From assembly GCA_017308345.1 (NCBI GenBank), contig JAFKFE010000226.1:502-7978 (forward strand): a DNA stretch of 7,477 nucleotides, in the 5' to 3' direction. Under the pieces are notes generated by a model, which worked only from the letters and a program-made list of their open reading frames with translations, was not told the origin of the DNA and did not search any database. Below are positions 1-5,995 of the stretch, piece by piece (position 1 is the stretch's first letter; each line of letters starts with the position of its first letter). Made by a program: the position numbers and the translations under genes. Origin of the DNA: Alphaproteobacteria bacterium (GTDB taxonomy: Bacteria; Pseudomonadota; Alphaproteobacteria; Rhizobiales; Rhizobiaceae).

Positions 1-298
1 CCCCCACTTGGGGGGAGATTGGCGCGTTGTTCTGCGCCGTCTCAGCCGAATAGATCTCGTCGTCGGCATAGATCCAGGCAACGGGCTCGCCGACGGGAAT
101 GTCGACGCGCTCCTTGCCGGTGATGTTGCGCAGCGTGCCGCTGGCCGGCGCATCGATCTCCATCGCCGCCTTGTCGGTCTCGATCTCGAAGAGCACGTCG
201 CCCTTCTTGACGCGAGCACCCTCCTCGGCGAACCAGCGCGAGATCTGTCCGGTCGCCATGTCCATGTCGACCTTGGGAAGAATGACTTCGGTCGGCAT
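1..298 (-). CDS. Dihydrolipoamide acyltransferase (E2) of a 2-oxo-acid dehydrogenase complex, N-terminal lipoyl domain, cut by window edge
   Basis: Third gene of the dehydrogenase operon, and only its first 99 codons are in the window. It starts at the ATG at 298-296, three bases after the E1 beta stop. The residues form a standard lipoyl domain: it opens MPTEVILPKVDMDMATG, and the swinging-arm lysine is K43 within the ETDKAAMEI motif. The lipoyl domain ends near residue 78 (VGEPVAWIYAD) and gives way to a linker. In E2 enzymes the lipoylated lysine carries the acyl group from E1 to the C-terminal catalytic domain, which hands it to CoA; those later domains (E3-binding, catalytic) lie beyond the edge. 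Whether the acyl group is acetyl or another cannot be told from this part. Oddly, the linker region at 1-21 is built from a C/G-rich palindrome that resembles a dispersed intergenic repeat (see findings). The E2 class is certain from the lipoyl motif and gene order; substrate unknown. Confidence 0.9.
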   Translation of the reverse strand, partial: MPTEVILPKVDMDMATGQISRWFAEEGARVKKGDVLFEIETDKAAMEIDAPASGTLRNITGKERVDIPVGEPVAWIYADDEIYSAETAQNNAPISPQVG

Positions 299-301
299 CG
301 C

Positions 302-1300
302 TCAGCGGACCCCTTTCACGAGGTCGCGGGCGGCAGTGATGATGTCGGGAACCTGCGGAACCGTCGCCTTTTCCAGATCCGGATTGTAGGGGATCGGCGT
401 CTCGGCGCCGCCAAGGCGCACGATCGGCGCATCGAGATAGTCGAACGCCTCGCTTTCGGCGACGAGCGCGCTCACTTCCGCGCCGATGCCCAGCGTCTTC
501 ACCGCCTCGTAGACGCAGAGCAGGCGCGAGGTCTTCTTCACGCTGTCGATGATGGTCTGCCGGTCGATCGGGCGGATCGTGCGAAGATCGACCACTTCGA
601 CGTCGATGCCCTCGCCTTCGAGTGCCGCCGCGGCATCGAGCGCCTTCTGCACCATGATCGAGGTGGCGACGATGGTGAGGTCGCGGCCTTCGCGGCGGAT
701 CTCGGCCTTGCCGATCGGAACGGTGTAGTGGCCTTCCGGCACATGGCCCTTCATCTTGTAGAGCAGCTTGTGCTCGAAGATCATGACCGGATCCGGATCG
801 GCAACGGCGGCGAGCAGCATGCCCTTGGCATCGTGGGGCGTCGCCGGCTGGATGACCTTGAGGCCGGGCACATGGCCGAGCCAGGCTTCGAGGCTCTGGC
901 TGTGCTGCGCGGCCGCACCCGTGCCGGAGCCGGCCGGGAAACGCATCACGACCGGCACCGAGACCTCGCCGCCGAGCATGAAGCGCATCTTCGCCGCCTG
1001 GTTGACGATCTGCTCCATGCCGAGCGTGGCGAAATCCGAGAACTGGAATTCGAAGATCGGCCGCATGCCGGTGACGGCCGCGCCCACCGCGACGCCGGCG
1101 CCGCCCAGTTCGGAGATCGGCGTGTCGATCACCCGGTCGGTGCCGTAGCGCTCGACGAGATCGCCTGTCACCTGGAAGGCGCCGCCATAGACGCCGATAT
1201 CCTCGCCCATCAGGAAGACGCGGTCGTCCATGTCCATGGCGATTGCCATGGCTTCCTGGATCGCCTGGGCGTAGCTCAGTTCACGCACCGCGGCGTCCAT
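302..1300 (-). CDS. 2-oxo-acid dehydrogenase (pyruvate/acetoin type) E1 component, beta subunit
   Basis: 332 residues, full length for the E1 beta family. It pairs with the alpha subunit encoded just upstream to form the TPP-dependent E1, which decarboxylates a 2-oxo acid (or cleaves acetoin) and reductively acylates the lipoyl arm of E2. Visible family marks: [10 protein letters not shown] (31-40), the TPISELG segment with E64 (the glutamate that activates the TPP aminopyrimidine in this family), FSDF (87-90), the RFPAGSGTG loop (120-128), QHSQS with the conserved H133, and the C-terminal swivel domain ([13 protein letters not shown] onwards). I take the ATG at 1300, which overlaps the alpha-subunit stop as TGATG; a GTG one codon earlier (1303) is possible but less likely. 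It ends three bases before the E2 ATG. The overlap implies translational coupling and equal dosage of the subunits. Pyruvate and acetoin E1 enzymes cannot be separated by eye. Confidence 0.95.
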   Translation of the reverse strand: MDAAVRELSYAQAIQEAMAIAMDMDDRVFLMGEDIGVYGGAFQVTGDLVERYGTDRVIDTPISELGGAGVAVGAAVTGMRPIFEFQFSDFATLGMEQIVNQAAKMRFMLGGEVSVPVVMRFPAGSGTGAAAQHSQSLEAWLGHVPGLKVIQPATPHDAKGMLLAAVADPDPVMIFEHKLLYKMKGHVPEGHYTVPIGKAEIRREGRDLTIVATSIMVQKALDAAAALEGEGIDVEVVDLRTIRPIDRQTIIDSVKKTSRLLCVYEAVKTLGIGAEVSALVAESEAFDYLDAPIVRLGGAETPIPYNPDLEKATVPQVPDIITAARDLVKGVR

Positions 1301-2346
1301 CACGCATGCTCCGTGTAAACATAGTTCTGAAGGGTGGCGATCTCGGGCGCCGGGCTCGCCTTGGCGAACTCGATGCCGTCGGCGATCTCCTTGGCGACCG
1401 CGTCGCGGATCGCCTGGATGCCCTGGTCGTCGATGAAGCCGAAATCGCGCAACTCAGTCTCGAAGAGCGTGATCGGATCGCGGTTCGCCATCCAGTCCTC
1501 GATCTCTTCCTTGGTGCGGTAGCGGTTGCGGTCGCTCTTGGAGTGACCTCGGTAGCGGTAGGTCTTGGACTCGATCAGCGTCGGCCCCTCGCCCGCGCGG
1601 GCGCGTTCGACAGCCTTGTGCGAGGCCTCCGCGACTTCCGAGAAGATGTTGCCGTTGACGATGACGCCTGGCATCGAATAGGCCGCCGCCCTCTCGGCGA
1701 TGTTCTTCACCGCGGTGGAACGCGCAGTCGAGGTCGACATGCCGTAGCCGTTGTTCTCGCACACGAAGATCACCGGCAGCTTCCAGATCGCCGCCATGTT
1801 CAGCGCCTCGTGGAAAGCGCCCTCATTGTTGGCGCCGTCGCCGAAGAATGAGACGACGACCTTGCCGGTCTTCATCATCTTGGAGGAGAGCGCCGCCCCG
1901 ACCGCGATCGGAATGCCGCCGGCGACGATGCCGTTGGCGCCGAGATTGCCCTTGGCGACATCGGCGATATGCATGGAGCCGCCCCGGCCCTTGCAGTAGC
2001 CGGTGGTCTTGCCGAAGAACTCGGCAAACATGCGGCTGACCTCGGCGCCCTTGGCGATGCAGTGGCCATGGCCGCGATGCGTCGAGGTGATCTGGTCATC
2101 CTCGGCAAGCGGCATGCAGATGCCCATGGCGCTCGCTTCCTGGCCGATCGACAGGTGCATGGTGCCGTGGATGAGGCCGCGCATGTAGCATTCTTCCGCG
2201 CCCTCCTCGAAGCGGCGGATGAGGTACATCTTGTGGAGCACCTGCCTGAGCTGCTCCGGGCTGTACTGGCGATAGACGAAAGGCAGGTTGGCGCGGCTAT
2301 CCACGACGGCTTTGCTGGCCACGACGGCTTTGCTGGCTCCGGCCAT
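1300..2346 (-). CDS. 2-oxo-acid dehydrogenase (pyruvate/acetoin type) E1 component, alpha subunit
   Basis: 348 residues. It binds thiamine diphosphate with Mg2+ through the GDG...NN motif: G169-D170-G171 followed by ENN at 197-199, at the usual spacing. Other E1 alpha marks are LIRRFEEG (42-49), HLSIGQEA (64-71), the HRGHGH active-site segment (90-95), GGSMHI (122-127), and the [10 protein letters not shown] loop (263-272) that corresponds to the phosphorylated loop of mitochondrial E1 alpha. Start: the ATG at 2346 lies two bases after the upstream oxidoreductase stop (TGATCATG). A longer open frame runs to 2556 but only inside the upstream gene, so I reject it. The first 17 residues carry a duplicated six-residue unit ([12 protein letters not shown]) made by an 18-bp tandem duplication. 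The stop overlaps the beta ATG. Acetoin dehydrogenase and the E1 of an alternative pyruvate dehydrogenase are the two likely readings; the single-gene alpha/beta layout fits both. Confidence 0.95.
   Translation of the reverse strand: MAGASKAVVASKAVVDSRANLPFVYRQYSPEQLRQVLHKMYLIRRFEEGAEECYMRGLIHGTMHLSIGQEASAMGICMPLAEDDQITSTHRGHGHCIAKGAEVSRMFAEFFGKTTGYCKGRGGSMHIADVAKGNLGANGIVAGGIPIAVGAALSSKMMKTGKVVVSFFGDGANNEGAFHEALNMAAIWKLPVIFVCENNGYGMSTSTARSTAVKNIAERAAAYSMPGVIVNGNIFSEVAEASHKAVERARAGEGPTLIESKTYRYRGHSKSDRNRYRTKEEIEDWMANRDPITLFETELRDFGFIDDQGIQAIRDAVAKEIADGIEFAKASPAPEIATLQNYVYTEHA
2301..2336. repeat. Perfect 18-bp tandem duplication within the 5' end of the E1 alpha gene
   Basis: Two adjacent identical 18-mers, 2301-2318 and 2319-2336, each reading CCACGACGGCTTTGCTGG on the plus strand. 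The unit is a multiple of three, so it adds six residues (SKAVV plus A or D) to the N-terminal tail of E1 alpha without disturbing the frame. Absence of any mismatch suggests a recent slippage or strain-level duplication. Confidence 0.95.
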
Positions 2347-2348
2347 GA

Positions 2349-3677
2349 TCACGCCTCCACGGTTCCGTAAACGAGCTTGTCCTGGCGGGCGCGCAGCTCG
2401 GCGATCTTCGAGCCCGGCGCGGGCGCTGCATTGGCATAGGTGATGAGCTCGCCCTTCTTGATGGGCGCGGTGACCGAGCCGCCCTGCAGCAGGCCGCAGG
2501 GGATGGCCCGCGCCGCGCGGGCTTCCGGCGCCGTCATGATCCAGGCGCGGTAGCAATATTCGCCGATGGCATCGAGCTTGTCGCCGGGCTTCATGTCCTT
2601 CTTGGCGACGGCGCAGACCTCGGCCACCGGCTTTGCCAGCGGCACCATGTCGGCCTTGCCGTAGAGCACGACGCGGGCGCAGGTGAGCGGCACTTCCAGC
2701 GAGGTCAGGTGATAGGGGCGATGGAAGGTGAAATACGGGCCCTTACCCATCTTCAGGTCTTCCATGCGTTCGGAGATGCGCGGATGCGACATGTCGGCAA
2801 CGACGAAGACACCTGGCGCGACGCCCTTGCCGATCGAATAGTCGACGACGCCGACCTTCGACAGCACGCCGCCGTCCTTCTCGGGCACCAGGACCTTCGA
2901 CAATTCGCCGAGCGTCGCGGCCGGGCCGTGCATGCCCGGCTTGTCCGGCACCAGCCCGGTCGCGTTGGCGATCGCCGCCATCTCGACCATGGTCTTGGAG
3001 CCGTCGACGAATTCGACCAGCATGCGCACATTCATATGCCGGCGCTTCGCCTCCTCCTCATAGTCCGGAGGCGTGGCGTCGATGTTCAACGGGTTGTTCT
3101 TGCCCTTGCCGGCGGCGACGATCGGGTGGCCCATGGCGGACACGAATTCGATCAGCTCCATGCAGGAAGACGGCTCGTCGCCGGCGCCCAGCGAATAGGT
3201 GACGCCGAGCCGGTCGGCCTCGCTCTTGAGATAGGCGCCGATGGTGACGTCGGCCTCGACATTCATCATCACCAGGTGCTTGCCATGCTCCATGGCGCGC
3301 AGACCGATCTCGGCGCCGACGGCCGGAACGCCGGTCGCGTCGATCACGACGTCGATCAGGTCGTTGCCGATGACGAGGCTGGAATCGTTGGTGACGGCGA
3401 TCTTGCCCGCTTCCATGGCAGCGGTCATGGCCGATGCGTTCGACACTTCCCGCGCGTGTCCGGTTTGCTGGAAAGCGATATCGACGGCCTTGCTGGCCGC
3501 CGGAAGGTTCAGTTCGGAAATGGCGCCGATCTCGATGCCGGACATGTGGGCGACGCGGGTAACGATGTCGGTCCCCATCTCGCCCGAGCCGATGAGGCCG
3601 ATGCGGATTGGCTTGCCGGACTTGCCGCGTTCATCGAGATCCCGGGCAAGGCCCGTCAACGAAATATTGGAAGCCAT
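2349..3677 (-). CDS. NAD(P)-dependent oxidoreductase with C-terminal SAF domain, homoserine-dehydrogenase-like / DRL (DXP reductoisomerase-like) superfamily
   Basis: 442 residues from the ATG at 3677, which has a strong ribosome-binding site (GGGAGGAAT, about 8 bases away). The N-terminal Rossmann fold has the glycine-rich loop GLIGSGEMG (27-35) and VIDATGVPAV (111-120) after the fourth strand. The middle has YSLGAGDEPSSCMELIEFV (161-179), HPIVAAGKGKNNPLN (184-198) and a substrate-domain segment with FHRPYHL (318-324). The last 85 or so residues (VAKKDMKPGDKLD ... PIKKGELITYANA) form a SAF domain. This matches COG4091 'predicted homoserine dehydrogenase' proteins. From the literature I know that a Brucella member, DRL, makes MEP from DXP in place of DXR, but relatives in genomes that also have DXR may act on other sugar or polyol acids. 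First gene of an operon with TPP-dependent E1 alpha/beta and E2. The superfamily is secure; the reaction is open. True homoserine dehydrogenase is unlikely given the SAF domain and context. Confidence 0.88.
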   Translation of the reverse strand: MASNISLTGLARDLDERGKSGKPIRIGLIGSGEMGTDIVTRVAHMSGIEIGAISELNLPAASKAVDIAFQQTGHAREVSNASAMTAAMEAGKIAVTNDSSLVIGNDLIDVVIDATGVPAVGAEIGLRAMEHGKHLVMMNVEADVTIGAYLKSEADRLGVTYSLGAGDEPSSCMELIEFVSAMGHPIVAAGKGKNNPLNIDATPPDYEEEAKRRHMNVRMLVEFVDGSKTMVEMAAIANATGLVPDKPGMHGPAATLGELSKVLVPEKDGGVLSKVGVVDYSIGKGVAPGVFVVADMSHPRISERMEDLKMGKGPYFTFHRPYHLTSLEVPLTCARVVLYGKADMVPLAKPVAEVCAVAKKDMKPGDKLDAIGEYCYRAWIMTAPEARAARAIPCGLLQGGSVTAPIKKGELITYANAAPAPGSKIAELRARQDKLVYGTVEA

Positions 3678-3692
3678 GCCGCTTATTCCTCC
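3678..3692 (-). promoter_or_regulatory. Strong Shine-Dalgarno site of the oxidoreductase gene
   Basis: On the minus strand the bases just before the ATG at 3677 read GGGAGGAATAAGCGGC. This near-perfect anti-16S match decides the start in favour of 3677 over the in-frame Met at 3773, whose extra 32 residues lie across the promoter and palindrome and look non-coding. Confidence 0.8.
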
Positions 3693-3719
3693 CGTATCGC
3701 ATGCTGTTTGGTTGCTTGA

Positions 3720-3748
3720 CGGGTATTGAACATCTGTATTTCTGTCAA
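3720..3748 (-). promoter_or_regulatory. Candidate sigma-70-type promoter of the oxidoreductase/E1/E2 operon
   Basis: A perfect -35 hexamer TTGACA (within CTTGACA, the form favoured in rhizobia) reads on the minus strand at 3748-3743. A -10 element 16-18 bases further on is poor (ATACCC/TACCCG near 3720-3726), which would suit a promoter that needs an activator or is tightly controlled. Position, about 45-70 bases before the start codon, fits. The -35 match is seen; the promoter is inferred. Confidence 0.4.
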
Positions 3749-3779
3749 GACTAATGTCCAAATGTTTGGCCAATTAGTC
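3749..3779. promoter_or_regulatory. 31-bp imperfect palindrome, likely operator of the downstream operon
   Basis: Outer arms GACTAAT (3749-3755) and ATTAGTC (3773-3779) are perfect inverted copies. Inside, CCAAA (3758-3762) and TTTGG (3765-3769) form a second inverted pair around a TG centre; extended, 3755-3772 is an 18-mer with 7 of 8 pairs matching. The block abuts the upstream side of the TTGACA box. Its AT-rich arms and lack of a T-run on either strand argue against a terminator and for a dimeric regulator's binding site. No regulator gene is adjacent to the operon's first gene in this window. Confidence 0.6.
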
Positions 3780-3937
3780 GACGCTTTCGAATTGGTCCAG
3801 GCGCAACGGCGAAAGGCACGGACGTCGGACGCCGCCGTCAAAACCAAATGAAAGCGAAAGCGCCCACAAACGGAGGCCGGTCGAAGCCGCACACCAGGCT
3901 TTTCGCGAAACGCGAAGGGATAGCCAGGCGGTAATTG

Positions 3938-4396
3938 TTACTGGCAGACGTCGACCCATATGGCGCCGACCAGATCGGCCATGCGCCGCGGCGCGATGCG
4001 CACCGCGGCATTGGTCGCGCCGGCCGCGGGAACGACTTCGTCGAAAGGCTCGAGCGACAGGTCGCAATAGATCGGCAGCAGCGCGGGCAGGCCGAACGGG
4101 CAGACGCCGCCCGGCGGATGGCTGGTGGCCGCCAGCACCTCCTCTGCGCCAAGCATGCGCGGCTTGCCGCCCATCCGGTCCTTGAACTTGCGGTTGTCGA
4201 GCCTGGCAACGCCGCTGGTGACGACCAGCATGGTCTCGTCGCCGACGCGCAGGCAGATCGTCTTGGCGATCTGCGCCGGCGTCACGCCATGCGCCTCCGC
4301 CGCCAGCGCCACGGTCGCCGAACTTGCTTCGGTGAGGATGACTTCGATGTCGGGCGCGTGTTGCGTAAAGAAGGCGCGAACCGATTCCAAGCTCAT
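3938..4396 (-). CDS. YbaK/EbsC-family aminoacyl-tRNA editing (deacylase) domain protein
   Basis: 152 residues, the usual length for a stand-alone editing domain of the INS (prolyl-tRNA synthetase insertion-like) superfamily. Such proteins hydrolyse mischarged tRNAs (for example Ala-tRNAPro or Cys-tRNAPro) in the cytosol to protect translation. Visible marks: an alpha/beta start with VRAFFTQHAPDIEV, a lysine in AQIAKTICLR (K45) at the position of the catalytic lysine of the family, FKDRMGGKPRM (71-81), and the family loop SHPPGGVCPFGLP (92-104) with H93, the GG pair and C99-P100. Which tRNA it edits (YbaK, ProXp-ala or another subgroup) cannot be settled by eye. Start ATG at 4396 has only a weak GGGG ribosome-binding site. 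It is on the same strand as the regulator upstream but separated from it by a terminator, and 260 bp from the operon downstream. Confidence 0.85.
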   Translation of the reverse strand: MSLESVRAFFTQHAPDIEVILTEASSATVALAAEAHGVTPAQIAKTICLRVGDETMLVVTSGVARLDNRKFKDRMGGKPRMLGAEEVLAATSHPPGGVCPFGLPALLPIYCDLSLEPFDEVVPAAGATNAAVRIAPRRMADLVGAIWVDVCQ

Positions 4397-4523
4397 GGCG
4401 ACCCCGTCGTCAGGTGTGTGGAAAGAAAGCGATCGCCGAATCGCATGGCTCGGCCTTTATTGGCAAGAGCCAGCGCCTGCGCTCCGCAAGCACTGGCTGC
4501 CGCGCCTTCTGGACCACGCACAC
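4397..4523. other. Upstream region of the editing-protein gene
   Basis: No gene seen. The editing protein's promoter should lie here, but no good -35/-10 pair is visible on the minus strand (a TTGCCA at 4465-4460 lacks a -10 partner). A 6-bp inverted repeat, AGCCAG (4468-4473) and CTGGCT (4493-4498), is present with a 19-base loop. Confidence 0.4.
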
Positions 4524-4556
4524 AAAAAAGCCCGCCGGGCGAAACCTCGGCGGGCT
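4524..4556 (-). terminator. Rho-independent terminator of the XRE regulator gene
   Basis: On the minus strand a 9-bp GC-rich stem (AGCCCGCCG / CGGCGGGCT; arms 4548-4556 and 4529-4537) with a 10-base loop runs into six T residues (A4524-A4529 on the plus strand). It lies about 22 bases past the regulator's stop at 4579. This is a textbook intrinsic terminator, the clearest in the window, and separates the regulator from the editing gene. Confidence 0.92.
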
Positions 4557-4578
4557 CGGGTGGACACTTTCCGCGTCT

Positions 4579-4845
4579 CTATTGCTGCGTGGGCCGAATC
4601 TCGGTGGCCGGAACCGTGATCAATTCTTCTTCCGGTATCTGCAGCGCGGAAGCGATGCGCCGGAGCTTGGCGGGATCGGCGTCCTTGCCGTCCTCGATAT
4701 CGACGATCTCGCCCACGGCCAACCCGCAGGTCAAAGAGAGTTCCTCAATGGTGTATCCCCTCGTTTCGCGAGCGGCTTTCAACGGATTAAGGCCGGCCGC
4801 GGCAATGACGTCGTTGGAAACAGCGTTTCGTGCGGTGTTGGGCAT
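4579..4845 (-). CDS. Small XRE-type helix-turn-helix transcriptional regulator
   Basis: 88 residues, mostly a single DNA-binding domain. Residues 21-76 have the XRE/Cro layout: helix 1 PLKAARETRGYT, the helix-turn-helix YTIEELSLTCGLAVGEIVDIE (31-51), the typical D/E-G after the recognition helix (EDGKDADP), then LRRIASALQIPEEEL, the familiar closing helices. There is no sensor domain; a short basic/hydrophobic tail follows. The ATG at 4845 has a good ribosome-binding site (AAGGAG, 7 bases away), and the gene ends at its own intrinsic terminator, so it is monocistronic. No target is apparent; it may regulate itself or its divergent neighbour at 5144, with which it shares the 298-bp region. Not next to a toxin gene, so an antitoxin role is not supported. 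Confidence 0.85.
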   Translation of the reverse strand: MPNTARNAVSNDVIAAAGLNPLKAARETRGYTIEELSLTCGLAVGEIVDIEDGKDADPAKLRRIASALQIPEEELITVPATEIRPTQQ

Positions 4846-5143
4846 GGCAACTCCTTGAGATGAAACAGGTCCGATGAAATATCGTGTTGCCTGAGACGGG
4901 CGGGAGAATGCTCGTTAACAATTAGATTGCCAAGAGCACCGATGCAGCGTCACGCCATCGTGAAGCACTGTCTAGGCGAATGCCTCAGGCCCCACCAATG
5001 TAAGGAAGCGCGGCGCTCGATCAAGTTCTTTTGAAGGTCCGCGACCAGATTCGCCGGCATTTTCTCGATGCCTGGATTCGTTAGCTTGCCGTCGCCGGCA
5101 GCCGGGAGGCCGCTCCGGCCATCTCGCTGAAGGATCTGATGCC
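4846..5143. other. 298-bp divergent intergenic region between the XRE gene and the secreted repeat protein
   Basis: It separates divergent genes, so it should hold promoters for both. On the minus strand a weak pair TTGGCA (4932-4927) with CATTCT after 17 bases could serve the XRE gene. An AT-rich patch around the GTTAAC at 4914-4919 is the only marked compositional feature. No convincing promoter for the rightward gene and no RNA gene is visible; a 78-codon minus-strand frame (4950-5186) has neither a ribosome-binding site nor protein-like composition. Confidence 0.45.
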
Positions 5144-5752
5144 ATGAATTTGAAATTATTCCCAATTGTGCTTGGCACAATCTCAAGCGCCATCGGCGCG
5201 ACGGACGGATGGGCGGCGGATGCCGCGCGTATTCGTGGGACGGTCGTTGGCGTTGCCGGGTCGACGCTGACGGTGAAGGACCGCGACGGCAAGACCGACG
5301 CGATCACGCTTGCAGACGGGTTGAAGATCTCGGGCGTCGCCAAGGCATCGGCTGCCGATATCAAGCAGGGCGACTTCCTTGGCATCGCCTCGATCTCCAA
5401 GGTCGATGGCGGCAGCGGCGCGCTGGAAGTCGTGATCTTCCCGGCCGCGCTGAAAGGCACGGGAGAAGGCGATCGCGACTGGGATTTGCAGCCTAACAGC
5501 CGCATGACCAACGGCACCGTCGCCGACGTCACCGAGATCGAGGGCCGAACAGTCACGCTCACTTACGACAATGGCCAGAGGAAGCAGATAGCCATCCCGC
5601 AGACGACACCGATCGTGACATTCGCCGCGGCCACGGCGGCGGACCTCACGCCGGGCGTCGCGGTGTTCGCCAACGCCGAGCGTGGCGACGACGGCAAGCT
5701 CGTCGCGAATCGGGTCGTGGTCGGGAATCACGGCGTCGCGCCGCCGATGTGA
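5144..5752 (+). CDS. Secreted (periplasmic) protein with two tandem DUF5666-like beta repeats
   Basis: 202 residues. The first 24-27 form a probable Sec signal peptide (MNLKLFPIVLGTISSAIGA... with an Ala-rich cleavage zone at GWAADA). The rest is two related modules: 31-100 (GTVVGVAGSTLTVKDRDGK ... ADIKQGDFLGIASI ... GALEVVIFP) and 123-194 (GTVADVTEIEGRTVTLTYDNG ... ADLTPGVAVFANAE ... GKLVANRVVVG). Each has the pattern G-T-V-x(5-7)-TLT-V, a 'sD-h-xx-G-x-x-h' turn, and a 'G-x-L-x-A/V-x-x-V' closing strand, as in DUF5666-type small beta-barrels. The linker DWDLQPNSRMTNGTV and the C-terminal GNHGVAPPM are recognisable features of a rhizobial protein family that databases sometimes label as metal-transporter-related, which the sequence does not support. 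The ATG at 5144 has AAGGA nine bases upstream. Function unknown; no metal-ligand cluster or catalytic motif seen. Confidence 0.82.
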   Translation: MNLKLFPIVLGTISSAIGATDGWAADAARIRGTVVGVAGSTLTVKDRDGKTDAITLADGLKISGVAKASAADIKQGDFLGIASISKVDGGSGALEVVIFPAALKGTGEGDRDWDLQPNSRMTNGTVADVTEIEGRTVTLTYDNGQRKQIAIPQTTPIVTFAAATAADLTPGVAVFANAERGDDGKLVANRVVVGNHGVAPPM

Positions 5753-5853
5753 GGTCACCTGATCCGCAACTCGACCAGTTCGCATTCGCGGATTTCCAGG
5801 GATCGCCTCGTCCGCCGCCCGTCGGGCCGCGCGCACGGCGACAGAGGGAATCC

Positions 5854-5883
5854 TTGGAAACAATCCAGAAACAAAAATCTACA
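5854..5883 (+). promoter_or_regulatory. Possible promoter of the His-rich peptide gene
   Basis: TTGGAA at 5854-5859 and TCTACA at 5878-5883, 18 bases apart, each match the sigma-70 consensus only in part. The placement inside the one A-rich stretch between the two genes (A-runs at 5873-5877, 5890-5894 and 5901-5907) is supportive. Weak evidence. Confidence 0.25.
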
Positions 5884-5920
5884 CTTGGGAAAAATTGTCG
5901 AAAAAAACCAGGAGGATAGT

Positions 5921-5959
5921 CCCGGTCGCGGGGCTTGGGTCACCGATTTGGTCCGGTGA
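5921..5959 (+). promoter_or_regulatory. Two stem-loops in the leader of the His-rich peptide gene
   Basis: CCCG-GTCG-CGGG (5921-5932) and TCACCG-8 nt-CGGTGA (5940-5945 / 5954-5959) lie in series, 37 bases before the start codon. They could structure the 5' leader or stabilise the message. They match no riboswitch that I recognise. Confidence 0.35.
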
Positions 5960-5995
5960 ATCTCGGAACACCCGCGCAAAAGAGGAAACGAAGTC

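Larger units (their letters stand above)
3678..3937. other. 260-bp intergenic region upstream of the oxidoreductase operon
   Basis: It holds the operon's ribosome-binding site, the candidate promoter and the 31-bp palindrome (all near the operon). The rest, about 3780-3937, has no convincing gene; a short hairpin, TTCGCG-AAA-CGCGAA at 3902-3916, sits 22 bases after the editing-protein stop but lacks a T-run, so it is only a possible weak terminator. Confidence 0.6.

Noticed and set aside
8..1318. 436-codon open frame on the plus strand over E1 beta
   Set aside because: Antisense to a certain gene; Asp/Arg/His-rich content typical of the mirror frame in GC-rich DNA, no ribosome-binding site.
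2347..2556. N-terminal extension of E1 alpha into the upstream gene
   Set aside because: Overlaps the SAF domain coding region in another frame; the ATG at 2346 gives the normal family length.
2709..3719. 336-codon plus-strand frame over the oxidoreductase
   Set aside because: Same mirror-frame effect; composition is rich in His, Asp and Arg and matches no family.
3678..3773. N-terminal extension of the oxidoreductase to the Met at 3773
   Set aside because: Covers the promoter and palindrome, is not family-like, and the Met at 3677 has a strong ribosome-binding site.
3902..3916. Hairpin as terminator of the editing gene
   Set aside because: Six-base stem with a three-base loop and no T-run on the minus strand; kept only as a weak possibility.
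4453..4483. RpoN-like GG/GC pair upstream of the editing gene (minus strand)
   Set aside because: The spacing is one base too long and the flanking bases do not match the consensus.
3935..4858. 307-codon plus-strand frame over the editing protein, terminator and XRE gene
   Set aside because: Runs through an intrinsic terminator and two recognised genes on the other strand.
4950..5186. 78-codon minus-strand frame in the divergent region
   Set aside because: No ribosome-binding site, overlaps the start of the secreted protein, no recognisable content.
5183..5863. 226-codon minus-strand frame over the secreted repeat protein
   Set aside because: Antisense to a gene with signal peptide, internal repeats and ribosome-binding site.
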